DNA of 64,000 bases. Origin: Anoplolepis gracilipes. Its lineage: Eukaryota > Arthropoda > Insecta > Hymenoptera > Formicidae. Shown piece after piece: positions 34,891 to 49,162 of this stretch. Location of the stretch: positions 501,001 to 565,000 of the forward strand of contig NC_132971.1 in NCBI RefSeq assembly GCF_047496725.1, in the 5' to 3' direction. The notes beneath the pieces are model-generated. The model did no database searches. It was not told the origin of the DNA and saw only the letters and a program-made list of their open reading frames with translations. Both the position numbers and the translations under genes were made by a program. The first letter of the stretch is position 1, and every line of letters starts with the position of its first letter.

Positions 34891-37173
34891 ACTTTATTTA
34901 ATTTATCTTTGCTTTTGCAAGAAATATCCCTTGACAATGAGTTATATGTTTTTAGAGATATTTATACTTTTCATCAAATATAATTTGCATAGTGAAGACT
35001 TTCTTTATGATGACAGTTTCTTCTATAATTTTATACGATTATTTTCATAGTGCACAGCTGTTGCGTAGAGTTACAGGTCGTCGCGCACGATAATCGTATT
35101 CGCGTATTTTACGATCGTATGCATGTCAGAGACTAGGAATTAAAACCGGTACAATTTCAGTGAGTTTATGTTTCTATGTTATCGAGATATCAAAGTAATC
35201 TCTATATTTATCTGCAAATATTAGCATAAAATACAATTTTCTCATCTTATCTATATATATTTTCTTATCTTATCTTGTATAACATCAAATTTGTATTTAT
35301 AATATCAAGATATTATATAATCGAAATTACATCATTTTTTTATTATATATTAATATATTATATGTAATTCATAAATTATAGTATGCATATTTCAATCAAT
35401 GATCAACTTCTATTCATTACTGTTAAATCAACACAGAATTCAATATCAACCTTTCTCTTATTCATCGCGCGACATCCGAACTCTCATCGAAATTGCAGTA
35501 GCTTGAATTCATAAATATGTGACATAGCAAAAGCGACGAATTGATTTTGAAACACCATTTCCGTTTCTCGGCCGTAGAAGAGCCGATTTGAAGTTCGGTT
35601 GGCCACAGCGTTCTTAAACCTGTTCTGTACTCCCCCTCAGACATCGGATACATCGACGAGTTTTCGAGCAGCCGATGCATCCGAAAGAGCGTCTTCCTGA
35701 AAATCTTTCGCGCGCACGCCGAGAATCTTTCCTTTCGGCATCCTTAACTTTTTTTACTTACGTACTTGTAAAAGATTGATCTCGCTTCTTCAGATCTTTA
35801 CCTTTCTTCGGACATGATATCTTACGCTTTTTTGTACCAACATATAACGTTAATACTTGAACGGTCTTTAAGAAATAGTTTATGCTTGTTCTAAAAAAAT
35901 TTTGACAATATTTTAGAAATAGAGATGTTTCACACAATCATTTCTGTCTTTTTGTTACACTCACTTTTATTGATAGTATTTATAGCGTTCATTTTTGTTT
36001 ATGATGAGAATAACGAGGATGTTAACTTAATTGTATCAAAAAAATTTATATATTGATTGTAGGTTGATAAAGTAAAATATGTACATAACAATAAGAAGAT
36101 TTCTTTTAGACTTAAAATAAACTACAACATTAAAACTTCAATTGCGTTCTTCAAAAAACGTCAACGATGACACATCGTGGTTTGCGAATATATGAAGACT
36201 ATATATCTTTGCGCATTTCACAATAATAAAGATTGAAGTATTTTTATAAAACATATTGATGGACAGAAAAAATAATAGATAAATATTGCTAATATATTTG
36301 AGATAACGTTGACGGATATACAATGGCGCATTAACAAATACAAATTCTCTTTTTTTGCAATAAACATCATTTTTAATGAAATAAAATAAAACATAATATG
36401 TTGTTATGTAAAAAAAAATTACTTTAAATATCACTATTAAATACGTGTAAATTATTATGATTATTTGATTATATATAATCAGTCTTTTTGAAATATTCCT
36501 TTTTCTCTTTGTATTTAAATATATATAAATTAATCAAATCTTTTATTCTATAATTGAGAGAGAAAGAGAGAGATGTGTAACAATATTTATACAATTATGT
36601 AATGTATATATATTAGTAATATTTATTTTAATAATACACAAAAACGCATTTTTAGCCTATTTTTTAGAGTAACTTTTTTCAAATCAGTATAAATGAGCGC
36701 GTGCTCGGATAACACGTGTTCGTGAGCATTGCAGTGCGCATGCGTGCGTCCTCGAGATGTTGCGTTTCAAATCTTGCGTCTCACAGATAGAAATGCGCAT
36801 TCTCCACTCAAATGTCGCACGGTGTTTTTTCGTAAGAAACGACGGAATAAATTGTAAATCATTTTGCATTCTTTGACAAAATTGTTGCTATTAAATGTTC
36901 AGTCTATTTTTATTTTTATTTTAATGTCACTAATCACGACAGTAACAATTTGAATAGTAATGTTATTGAATATTAATATTTGGCTCAACTTTATATTAGT
37001 ATTCACAAACCTTGCAAATAGTTATACATAAATAAATTTTTGAATTTTGATACACATGTGTGACAAAAAATTAATAGAAAATTTATTAATATCCAGGACG
37101 CAGATTCTCGGTCACAAAGTAAAAAGTAACATTAAATATTGTCCTTTTTCATTGTCGATCTTATCCGTAACAG
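34885..37173. other. AT-rich non-coding stretch
   Basis: Mostly AT-rich with a more complex block at about 35440-35760 and E-box-like and CpG motifs at 36690-36790. Short frames (60-98 residues) are not convincing. It is probably intronic if the rightward gene model is right. Confidence 0.45.
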
Positions 37174-37306
37174 TGAACTTTTTATAACAACGTGCCTGTG
37201 AATAGGATTATGTGAAAAACTGAGAATTTACCGAAAATCAGAAGCATTAATCTATTGGAAAATGAACGGTGTACCACGGACTCGTGTTGAAGCCTTCAAC
37301 GTCAAG
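37174..37306 (+). CDS. Possible start-codon exon of an unidentified rightward gene
   Basis: A pyrimidine-rich acceptor (CTTATCCGTAACAG ending at 37173) and a consensus donor (GTCAAG|GTAAGC at 37307) bound a 133-nt exon. An ATG at 37262 opens 15 codons, MNGVPRTRVEAFNVK, ending in phase 0. An in-frame TGA at 37199-37201 closes the frame upstream, so the ATG would be the true start. A start-stop ATGTGA (37210-37215) lies upstream out of frame. I do not recognise the peptide. The next coding exon was not found in the window, implying an intron of more than 20 kb. The CDS part would be 37262-37306. Confidence 0.45.
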
Positions 37307-39328
37307 GTAAGCTGTATTCTACTTTACTCTCTTAACATTTCTTGTGAAATCTACTTATGAAGTCATTCTACGATTTTTTAAAATTAAATAGACAAGTGTT
37401 TAAAATACATTTGATCCATTTTATGTAGTTTACAAGTTTATTTTTTGATAAAACCATTTTAGAATATTTTATTTTTATAATTTGTATAATTAATTTTTTG
37501 CTATAAGTATATCAGATAGTAAACAACATTGCGTTAAAAAATTTTCACTATTTTTTTATCCACTTATTATCTGTTGACTATATACTTCAGTATACTGCTT
37601 TTATTGACCGAGGTAAGCTTTCTGTTTGCACGAAATGATATATTTTATCTATCTACATATCCGCGTATTTATTTCACTATTGTTCTAAACTATTCAAATT
37701 ATGCATATCATCTTTTGGAAATTGTAATTTCATGAATCTAATGCATTTTTGAAATAGAAATTATTTAATTATGATAAAAATAAACACTTTATAATGTTAA
37801 AGAAAGAAACTCCGGAAAGAGAAAAAGAGAGATAGAGAGAGAGATGAAATATTTAAATATATAGTCACTTTGAGATACAAATCATGTTTTTGCGCATTTG
37901 AAACATCGTAATAATTTAATATAAGATATGTCGTATATTTTATGTCGTATTATAGTTTATGCAGAAATTTACGCGATAGACTCGGGCAAAATAAAATAGA
38001 TAAAATGCAAGTATTAAAGTATTTAGAACTGTCGATACTATATATTTAATTAAACAATTTCGAGTATATTTTTCCACTCGACGTTATACTATTCACTAAA
38101 AGCTCGTGTTTAATGGATCGAATCGATGCGATTTGAGTCTGTATAAGGTGTATCGTGTTATACGCGTGTGCAATACGATTGCCTATGACCGTGGCCTGCG
38201 TAACCTAGTACCTGCAATATCCTTGAACCGGATTTTTTCATGATATAACGATTTCGGATATAAACATTAATACGATTGTTAATGGTATTGTTAAATTTAA
38301 AAATTCCAATATTCTCCTTCACATTTCTTTTTCATACGCATATTTTTTCGTGTAACTAAATTATTGATGTCTTTCTATTAACTGTTGTTGCAACATAGAT
38401 ATACAATTTTCCACTTTTTACATATCTTATATTGTATAAACAAATAATTTTCAGAGATTTTGTGTTCACATTGAGACAGATACAAAAAATGATATATTTG
38501 GTAAAATGATTGCTTTTGAAGCAATTATTTCTTTGATAGTAAAATTATAAAATTACAAATTGTAATTATTGTAATTGTGTTTTTAATTCTTTAATAACAC
38601 CTAAACATATCTAGTAAATTTTATATAAATTTTTTATATACATTATTATTTTTAAATTTACAGCTAGATTTACATATATACGTATAGCCTTTTTTTGACT
38701 TCCTTTTTTGTTTAAAATTAGATTATTATTTGACAAATGTTTTTTTTGTCTAAACTACATCAGATATTCTTTAATATTGTATCTTAACAATACACTGTTT
38801 CTTACATGTATTCATTCATGGATTTTTCATATTTTTTTCATGTTATTACGTAAATATTCATAAATTATGGAAAATTTTGTTTATACGATTATATCTTGTT
38901 TATATTTTAAGCTTACATGAACAGCATAATTATGCAAGAATTTCTGATTTCGGTTGACTCATTCAGCAAAATGGCACGACGCTCTTTTCCACCGGAATAT
39001 CGATCGCGCTTAGATTATATCCGCGACCTCGCGTGCCATGTATAACTTCGTATAGTACGGCAAATGGAACCTCATTTTCACCGTGGACGATGTCTTTACG
39101 AGGTTTTGAATCGCTTGTGTTTGCTAAAATATTATTATCATATCATTACCGTCGAGTATTTTTATCTTTATTATATGTGCACATATCTATTTGTGCGTCA
39201 CGATTAAAAAACCGCGTTCATAGATTTTTTTTAAATCGATATTATAGAAACACGAAAATAATATTTAGTTATGAAAAAGTAATTAATTTATAATTTTTAA
39301 TTACATTTTACTTATTTATTTCTACAAA

Positions 39329-39408
39329 TTTCTTAAATTACGAGTATTTTTGATAAATTCTATTTATATATATATATATATTTTTATATATTTTTGTAAT
39401 TTAAGAAA
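39329..39408. repeat. Inverted repeat, 13-bp perfect arms
   Basis: TTTCTTAAATTAC (39329-39341) and GTAATTTAAGAAA (39396-39408) are exact reverse complements around an AT-rich loop. Possibly a degenerate small element. Confidence 0.7.
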
Positions 39409-42400
39409 TAATTATTATTTTTATTTATTTTTGCACGTCCTGAACTTTCTTATATTTTTTATAAATAAGATGAGATAAGTACATCTTCAAATTTAAACAT
39501 AAAAAAGTAAATTATAGCAAGAAAATTAAAGATTAAGAATGATATTTGCATTTATATTTTAAGATGATTTTTGAAAATATATTTATTGCTCGCAAATGTA
39601 TTGCATAACTTTGCGTTGATGAATTCGCGTCCAGAAAGAATTTTTATTAATCTTGATCCAATAAGAGATATCCAGTCGCAGACGGGAAAAGAAAATCTGA
39701 GACAGGTGGAACGATAGCGCACGCCGGTTTCTCGCCACAAAATCGAACCGAGTTCACCCACTTTCCTTTAATCTCTCTCTCTCAAGGTGGTCAGCGGTGA
39801 AGAACATTACCATTCGGTAAATTGCTCACGAATGCGTGCGTGTAGGTCGAACATAATGTGTAATTAAGTGTAATCTTAACGCGTCGAGACCAGTGCACTG
39901 ATGTAACGCGATATCTATGGCGAGATAGGAATAAAGGTTCATTCAGAATTGCTACGTTGACTTTTCCTGGATTCTAATATGATTCTTTTGTTGAATTAGG
40001 AATTATAATCGAATAATAATTTATGTGATTTTTTTATTATGAATTTATTTTACTATAAATTATTATTATTATATAAATATAAATATTTTAATTATTATTG
40101 TATTTTGCTATCAGAGGCAAATGCAAAATAAAAAAAAATGTAATTTAATATCTAGGAAAATGATCAACAAGAGAAGCATACAATTACGATCAATAGAAAG
40201 TAAACTTACAATAAAAAAGAATTATACTGGAATTTTGTTCTTTGATGCATGTACACGCACGCATATGTAAAATGCTGTTGAGTTTGTAGAATATAAAACA
40301 CATGAATACAATCATATATCAATTTTGAATCAATGTTAAAAATGCAGTCACATAAACTCTCTATATCATATTTTCTCTTGTTCAGTCGCGTATTATATTT
40401 GTGAAGCATTGAATATGCATTTATATACGCAATAAATTCAAAATAAATCTTGACTAGCAGATACACACAGGTTTAACGATAACATTAATCAGTGTATAAA
40501 ATGCGCAACAAGCGCATTACAACGAAAAAAGTTTGTACTGCATATCGGATAGCAGAGCATATAATCTTAATTCGAACCAATCGTATGATTTATACAACAA
40601 ACGGCGACGTCGTAAAATAACAACTTGAAGTCGTATTCCATACGTTTAATGCACATAATCTTTTTCGCCCTTCCATGGTTATTTATTTCGAATTTGTGTT
40701 AGACAGAAAGATATACTATATAATTTAATTCTAAAATATTTCACGTAACGTACTCGTTACCAGTTTCAACCGGATGGCAACACAAAATATATTCTCATGG
40801 AGTGGGATTATGTTAATTTTCTCGAAATATAGATAATTAGATCTTTTTTTTTCGATTTCTTCTCACGTTAAATTACCGTGACCGATTGAGCGTTTTATCA
40901 TAATAATTAATCTACAATTTTGTTTTTTAATATGTTTTATAGAAATAGCGCGATAATATACATACATATTTACCACATAATACAGACATCGAGCACTTTA
41001 ATCAATCAAGAATAATACTCTTTGACAAAGATATCAAAATTTTGATACATATACAATAAAAAATAATGTCCACAAATTATTTTTATCACGCATTAACATT
41101 TTATGTCTAAAACATCTTACATGTGCTTTAATCGATCGCAAAACGTACATTTTACTCTTCGAATTTTATCTCTGATATACGAGTGGGGTTAAACAAGACA
41201 GGTTTATTGTCCTCGGCATTTTTTGGCCTTCTTTAGAGAGACGACATGAGCGACATTCAGCGATGTCGTCGGGCCAACCCAGTTCCACGTGTGTGTCGAT
41301 CATATATACCTACTCTACCCCTATAAGGGGGTATCCAGTTTCCCCGTTATGGGATTGTGCTAATTGGAAAGGGACTTTTTTTCCTTCGAGAGAGCACATC
41401 GATTTGTGCAGTTCATTAGCATTCTTCACACGATTTTTCGACGCCTCGTTGCATTCGATCGACATGTTTCTGTGCTATCTGCGATGCGAATAATTCGATA
41501 AAAACTGTCGTGTCAATTTACACTATATTGATTATATGTATTGAATATTATCTTTTTTTTTTACAGAAAAAGAGCGTAACGAAAAATGTACAAAAATTAA
41601 TTTCAAATTTAATTAGGCTTCTATTTTTGTCCAGCTTCTATATGTAATTCCAAACATTTTTTTTCTATAAATTTTTTAAAAATTTTCTATAGATTTATAT
41701 TTTGTCAAAATTTTGCGTTACATATTACTGTAGATATTTCCAAAAGGTGTTTCTTGCCACGTTAAAATTATCGATCGTAAATTAATTGGTAATAAATACG
41801 GCTTCAATGGATTCGTTCTGTTTCATAACCGTCTTTTCCATCGTTCCTCTCTCGAAATTTCAAAATGCTCAAATTAGTTTTAACTTTTTTTATTACATAC
41901 AAACTTTTCCTCGACAGTTTTGTGAACATTTATTTGTGATTGTTTTCAATATTAAAAAAATCTCAATACTTTAAAATGTAAGCACATGTACGATGGTCAC
42001 ATCATTAAATATATATGTATATTTTGATATAATTAATAGTTTGGAAAATATAATTGCACAGCACTATTTTTACAATTTTTAATCTCGATCAATTTCTGAG
42101 AATAGTTAAGGATATCCAAGTATCAATAAATTATCGATATTTTGTAGCGCGTTATTCGTGGAGATTTCTCTCTCTTTATACTGCGTTGATAATATTTTTG
42201 TAGGAATAAAAATATCGCCCACTTGTAATTAATAGAATAATTATTTTTTGTTTTATGAATGTTCATTTTCGTAATACGTAATCTTGCGTTATTAAAATTC
42301 ACTAATTCGATCTACTTGAAAGATCGTTCGTTTTTATTTCAGATCCGAGTGAAAGCAACAGAGAATTCATTCGTGTACGGGCCCTTTTTTAAAAGCGATG

Positions 42401-42680
42401 GCGATTTTTTCACTTTCATATTACCATGTTGGACTTTCACGAGCGGCGACGCGTACGTCGAAAAATGAGCGCGTTGCAATCGTCGATCATCCGGATCGTA
42501 AAATCCATCGCTGTTTTCGAACGACAGTTGACGAATTACGTGATTCAGGATTATAAAGTTGACAAGAATGAACAAGAATGAAAATGCGAAGATAGATACA
42601 TCGTTTCTTTATTAATATCTGTATCTTAAAAAAGATTTTAAAAATATAATTTTTCAACTTGGCAAAATAAACGTTGATCT

Positions 42681-42720
<40 letters not shown>

Positions 42721-43046
42721 ATCAAATTCACATTTTTACTGAATAAAATATGAAAAATTGAAAAAATATTGCAGATTTTAAGCACTCATGAGTCTAATCA
42801 CTTTTTTGCTAACGATAAATGATGAATGCATTAACATTTATTATGAGTTTTGAATGTGTAGGCTATTAAATAAATCTGCTTACTTTTATAAGGGTTTTTA
42901 TGTTGAACCTTTAATTATGAAAACTGCCTCTCTTTTGGCTTGAATTTTGAGTTAATCTTCTTGCGAGCATAATATTATTTAGTTTATTAATATTAGTTAT
43001 TTTTATAATTTATTAAATAACTCATTAATAATAATATTTAATTATA

Positions 43047-43078
<32 letters not shown>

Positions 43079-46000
43079 TTCAAATATATTCAAATATATT
43101 AAATGCTAATGCTAAAAGATATTAAATGCTATAAATGCCTTAATGTCATCGCATTGTTTTCTACTCCCATGTACTAATCTGTATATAGCCGATCGGTTAT
43201 CGACACTGCATCTCGTGATGCATCTGGAAAAGAAATCGAGTGCACTCGGTTGTGGATGACGTATCGCGAATCGTGAGACAAACATGGGCGGTGATATGAC
43301 CTCACAATAATTGTAAGGGGGAGAAAGTGGGATAATTAGTACATCACGCTGCGTGTTTCTGCATTCTTTTTAAATTCGATAAAATACCTATTTTTATCTT
43401 AAGTATTACAGTATGAGTTATAAGTGCTTTTCATACACACAAAAACACACACACACATACACTTGTATACATATTACACATTACACATTATATTACGGTA
43501 GCCCGGAATTTCTTATAAAAAGTTGTGAATAAGTGGCTAGTTCTTACGCTTTTTTCCACTCTAAAGGAAATGTACAAGAATTGGCAATTACTTTCTTACG
43601 CAAGAAAGAACGTCATCTGCTAGAAAACCAGTTTTTCATAAATAGCAGCTGAACGGTTAAACGTCACTTATCTATAGCACACATGCGTTTGCGGTTTCGC
43701 GGCAATGCCGTTTCATTTTTTATGCCTTATGCCATTTATTGTTACGCATCATTTGTCACACGAATGTCGAATATAATTTTAAACGGTATAAAATATATTT
43801 TAACTGCATGACTTTCTATACGTGTATGTTACTGCAACATTGTAGGCAAATAGAAAAACTCGTTATATTTTTAAAAGCTTCGTTGTAATCGAGTAGAGAT
43901 TTCGAAATTGACTACTAACGATACACATTATCAAATTTTACCTGGCATTCCGATAATAAATTAATACGTTTTTTTTCTGCAAAACGTCTGTACACCGCGA
44001 TTCGTCATTTCGTGGCGTTATTTTCTCATTCGAATAGATCACGATCGATGCCTAAAGCGAATTCGCGCGGTACGTAACGCTATAAACAGGAAACAGGGAG
44101 TGACAGTTCCACCCAACGAGATTTATTCTTGCGCGAAGGCCACGCCTGACTTTGTATAGAATTCCAAATTTTTTAAGTCCATTCAAATCGTTTTCCCCTT
44201 TTATATATCGTATATAAAATTATCAAACATTGACTTTTCCAAACTTTCGTGCTCTTAATACGGGAAGTTATTTTGCAAGAATGACGGTAGAGCTGTTATC
44301 ACGCGAAACGCGGTCAGTCGTGATCGCGTGACTGTCGGCAGTTTGTAATCTTTGGGACTTATGCGAAACTCCCGAGGGATGCCTAGCTAATGCCAAGATG
44401 CTACTATAATTAAGGTAGTCTCGTGGTTCAATCTTGATTACGAATTTTATAATTAAAATAAGATAAATATAGCAAAGAAACAAATCATATCGAAATTGGA
44501 AAAAGTTTTTACGAATTAAACAATTTTATGCTTTTAATACATATATATTAATGCTGTAATTATATGTATATTAAAAGATTATAGTTTGCACATAAATATT
44601 AGCCAAACTTGCGTTTTTACTTGTACATTCACAAAAATTTATTTCCACATACAATGTATGCTTACGTTTGAAGAGATGTTTCCTAAATACGAAAATATCT
44701 GGAGTTGTTTATTGTAGCGTAATTCCAATTTCGAGAACCACTTTTGCTAAAATCGTTAACGCATCAGTTTATAACTTCTCTAATTAATATTCACGATCTT
44801 TACAACTTAACATATCAAAATGCAGAATCTTATTCATTGTGCACCTTCATTATGTATATACATAATATACTTTGTTAATTAAATGAGGTGAAATATTTAA
44901 CGAACATTCAGAGAGTCTCAATTTTCTCGAATCGTTTGCAGAAATAAATATATCAATTTTTTTTGCATCCAGCAACTTAATAAGAATCCTATATATACAT
45001 AGACCTTCAATTACATTAAGATGCAATCATACAATGACAGGCGGTAAAATATATAACTCGTAATTTACATGGACAGTGCAAACAGAGCAAAGTGCGCAAA
45101 TGATATGAGTCATGCTCCATGATTAAATAGTGACGTGATTATTCTGATAATTTTTTCTGATAATTTTATCCGTGGAGGTGTTTGACTTTGTTAATTTTAT
45201 ACTCTTGTTACGAGAAATCAAAATTGCTTTGAACTAGAAATTTAGAAATTTAATTCTTCTACAGATAATCTTAAAGAGACATTTTAAACAATACTAATGT
45301 ATATATATATAAAGTTATTATAAAGTTAAATATTATTTTATTAAATATTTTAAATTTATATTTTATTTTTTAATAACGAGATATAGAATAATCATATATG
45401 CAATTTTATATATGCATCATCTATTACACAATAATATAAAGTGAGTCACTATATATGAACATGAGAATAACCGAGCAATTAATTTTAGTAACAAATAATG
45501 AATGAAAATTATAAATTGTTTATTTTATGGTTACATTGTCATCTTGCACTTTTATGAGTCTTGGATTCTTTTCTTGTTTATCTTTTGCTACTTCATGGCA
45601 CTCATTTGTAAAAACTAAAAACTCGGTCAATTATAATCGCGAATAGAATACGACACTCATGCGGCACTTTAAATATGTAGCACTCTCAACATTAATCGCA
45701 TACAACGCGCTCTTTATTTTGCGATTGAAGAACGCGAAACTCACGGTACGAAATTACGATCCGCTCGACACTGGAAAATAGTGTGGCCGAGTTCACACAA
45801 TGCTATTTCTGTGCTAATGAATAATATACACACGCATTTTAATTTAATTTTTTTATCTTTTACTTTAACACAAACGAATAGATTAAATTTTTAATTAATT
45901 AAAAAAATTAGTTTAATTTAAAAATCAATAAACGCAAAATACTGCAAGTTATAGAATAAATATCTAAAAATACGCTGTTAAAAATAAATACCTGGAAATA

Positions 46001-49000
46001 CGCCGTTTATTAATTTTACCGACCTGCGCAATTAATTTCAATTGAATAAATTACATAAATATTTTAACCAATTATAAGAGCATCGCGAATTTATAATATA
46101 CGATTGATAAAATAGGATGTAAATAATAATTACAAACATACTAATTTATTACACTGTAATAATGTTTGAGCCAAATCATATTTTATTATTAATGACTGAG
46201 CGCCATATCAAAAAAATGTTTTGTTAATGACTAAAAAATCCAAAAATGATATTGATAATTTTATTCTGATATTATATATTATGAGAATTAATGGCTAGTT
46301 AAAATGCGATAATCATGAAAATTAATCACGCAAGTTAATAATCAATAATCACTAATTGTAATTATAAAGAATGATTGCAATTCGAAAGATAACATGATAA
46401 ATATACCGTTATTTTCGAATTTCGACGCAATTGTTATAACAATATAATATAATAATATAATAATAACATCAAGACTGCTGACGTACAGCATGCTATTGTT
46501 ATCATGCGATAGTGTGTCATTTGGACGGACTCGAGTGAGCACGAAACATCAACAAATTCCATGTCGTATAATCTCCCGAAATAAAATCACTCAAAGTATT
46601 AGGAGATATAAAATGATTGATCTTGATTATGACAATCAGCGATTATTAATCATGATTAATAAATTTTCGCGATTATCACATTTTAACTCGCATAGTATTG
46701 CGTAGTATCATCATGATAAAATTACCGACGTTATTTTCGAATTTCTCATTAATAAAACGAATCGATCGGAGCGTTATTGCAACGCGTTAAATTAATAATT
46801 ACTATCGTTACTATTCTCGGATCGCAATTTCGTGTAACCATAATATTTTGTGTTTTCTAATCTCAATATAAAACAAAGCGCATGTTGGGCGATTAAGGTA
46901 TTATATTGTGCAATTGTCGTATTCTGATGATTAGTGCGATTATTTTAATTAATTGTGTTTTTACAAGTTAGTATAATCGTGTAAGTGTCATGAAAGAGTA
47001 GCAAAGGATATACCTACCAAAAAAGAGGAAGAGGCTCGACAATAAAGTAAATATGAATGAGTTTATAGTTTTATTAATTTATTATTTGTTATTAATATTA
47101 ATTCCTTAATTATCTTAATAATAATAAAGTACTTTATATTATTGTGCAATTATGAGGTACATATAAAATTTCTACAGCTTATTTAAAAAAAAAGTACTTA
47201 AAAAAATATTTAATATTTTAAAAAACCAAAGTCTTATCGTATAAAAATATTATTTTATAAAAGACTATATTTGATTAGCAATATATAGATTTTAAATCGT
47301 TGTGCGTAAATCATATCATAAACTATTACGTCAATAATCATCTCATGATTGCTAAAAGTTATAATTCATCAAAATATTGTATAAGAAACAATATATCGTA
47401 TTTATTAAACACAGCCAATTATACTACGGATAGTAGTGGTATAAAAACCGGCAAAATCGATACGCAGTAATCTAATATCGCTGAATGTATATATATATAT
47501 ATATATATAAAATGATAGATTTTGCAGTTGATAAAAAAAATGTACGTTTTAAGTTTCGCGTTTTTAAGCATGGATTTCGCATTTGATACGCAAAAGAAAA
47601 TAATACGTTGTATAATCATTATTAAAAAAAGCAATACTATAAGGAATATTAGTATTTTTATATAAATATATTTTATTTATTTTATTTTCTATGCTTTGTA
47701 AATATTTATATCAGATTTTGTACAACTTATATTTCATATTTATATTATAAACTATAAACTATATACTTAAATCAAATATTAATAAATCAAATCGTTCTTT
47801 ATTTAATCATTACATATTAGACTCTGTTTGCTCAGAGTTTTGTAAGAATCTTGACTTATCGCGAATTATTATTTGCAAGAAAAGAGTAGGATTTCTCCGT
47901 GAAAAAAAAAAAACCTCTGGATCTCTGCAGGAAAAAGACTGCGACCGTCTCGAAATTGTAACAACTTGTAACGAATATTCGAATGAAGCAAATAACTGCA
48001 AATATTCCTTAGACGCTAACAGTAAGTTAAGTGGCTTTGAAAACGTCGCGTATCTTCACGTGAGATTATCACGAACGAGCGTCTCTTTTACGACGTCATA
48101 TATCAGGCGTGTCAAATTGATTCTACCTCGTAGATTATGTGAACAATTTAAAAATTTGATTTTAAAAAGAAAAATAAAACAAAATATTTTATGTTTTTAC
48201 TTAAAAAATGATTTAGAAATTATATATTTACTATGAATTAAAGTATGAAAAATAATTAAATGTAACAAAATATATGCAGAACAAAAAATTTGCTCAATTT
48301 TAAGTGGATTGTACTAGTTTGGGTTCAATTTTAAAATGCAATTAAATTATTGAAATATTAATATTATGTTGCTAATAATATTTTTTCTAAAATTTTTTAA
48401 CGAAAAATTGAAAGTCTAATTTAATCATAAAAAATTATGATAATAATTAAATGTACTATTTTCGTGAGATATCTCATAAAACTAAAAGCGATAATCTGAT
48501 GAGGATTCTAAATTTGTTCGCGAATTTTGTTAGCTTATTAGATTGAATACGTTTGAACTTTAGGAATGGAGTGCTAACTATAAAAAGGTAAGCCTATACT
48601 CTTCGCCGTAATAGCCTGGACATAGGTATAATCAACCGCACCCTTCGGCTTTTATCTAGGCTGCACCCTTCGTGATCTATTCTTTTTCTCCTTAGTCCTC
48701 TTCATTTTATTCGTAGCCCTAAAAGCAGATATGATCTTGTGTTGAAACTGTCCCGAGAAGATCAGGTTTCTTTATTTGTAAAGCCAGGGGTAGAAATTAG
48801 GAATAATCGCCGAAAACATTCTTGAAGATCGCTGTTCAATAAATGTGAGAATTCAAAAAACAAAACGAGAACTTATGTGATGGAATGGAAAATACTATTT
48901 CTTACTTGTGTCAAATATGTGATGTTTATTAAACGACGATTTAATATATGTATTTATATACATATATAAAATCGCTGTTTTCCCGCGATACAGAGTGTTT

Positions 49001-49128
49001 ATTTTTTCCTGGAAAAACATGGAAAATTCTCAGAATTCTTTTGTATCTGAAAAAAAATCAGAAAGGTCTCATTAAAATTTTATTGGGATTCAAGGAATTT
49101 TTTTGCTCTCGTATTGTAAATAATCAGT

Positions 49129-49156
<28 letters not shown>
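49129..49156. repeat. (TG)14 microsatellite
   Basis: An uninterrupted TG run. Confidence 0.97.

Positions 49157-49162
<6 letters not shown>

Noticed and set aside
42259..42468. 69-residue frame with an acceptor-like TTTATTTCAG inside
   Set aside because: No matching donor in frame and no recognisable protein; treated as chance.
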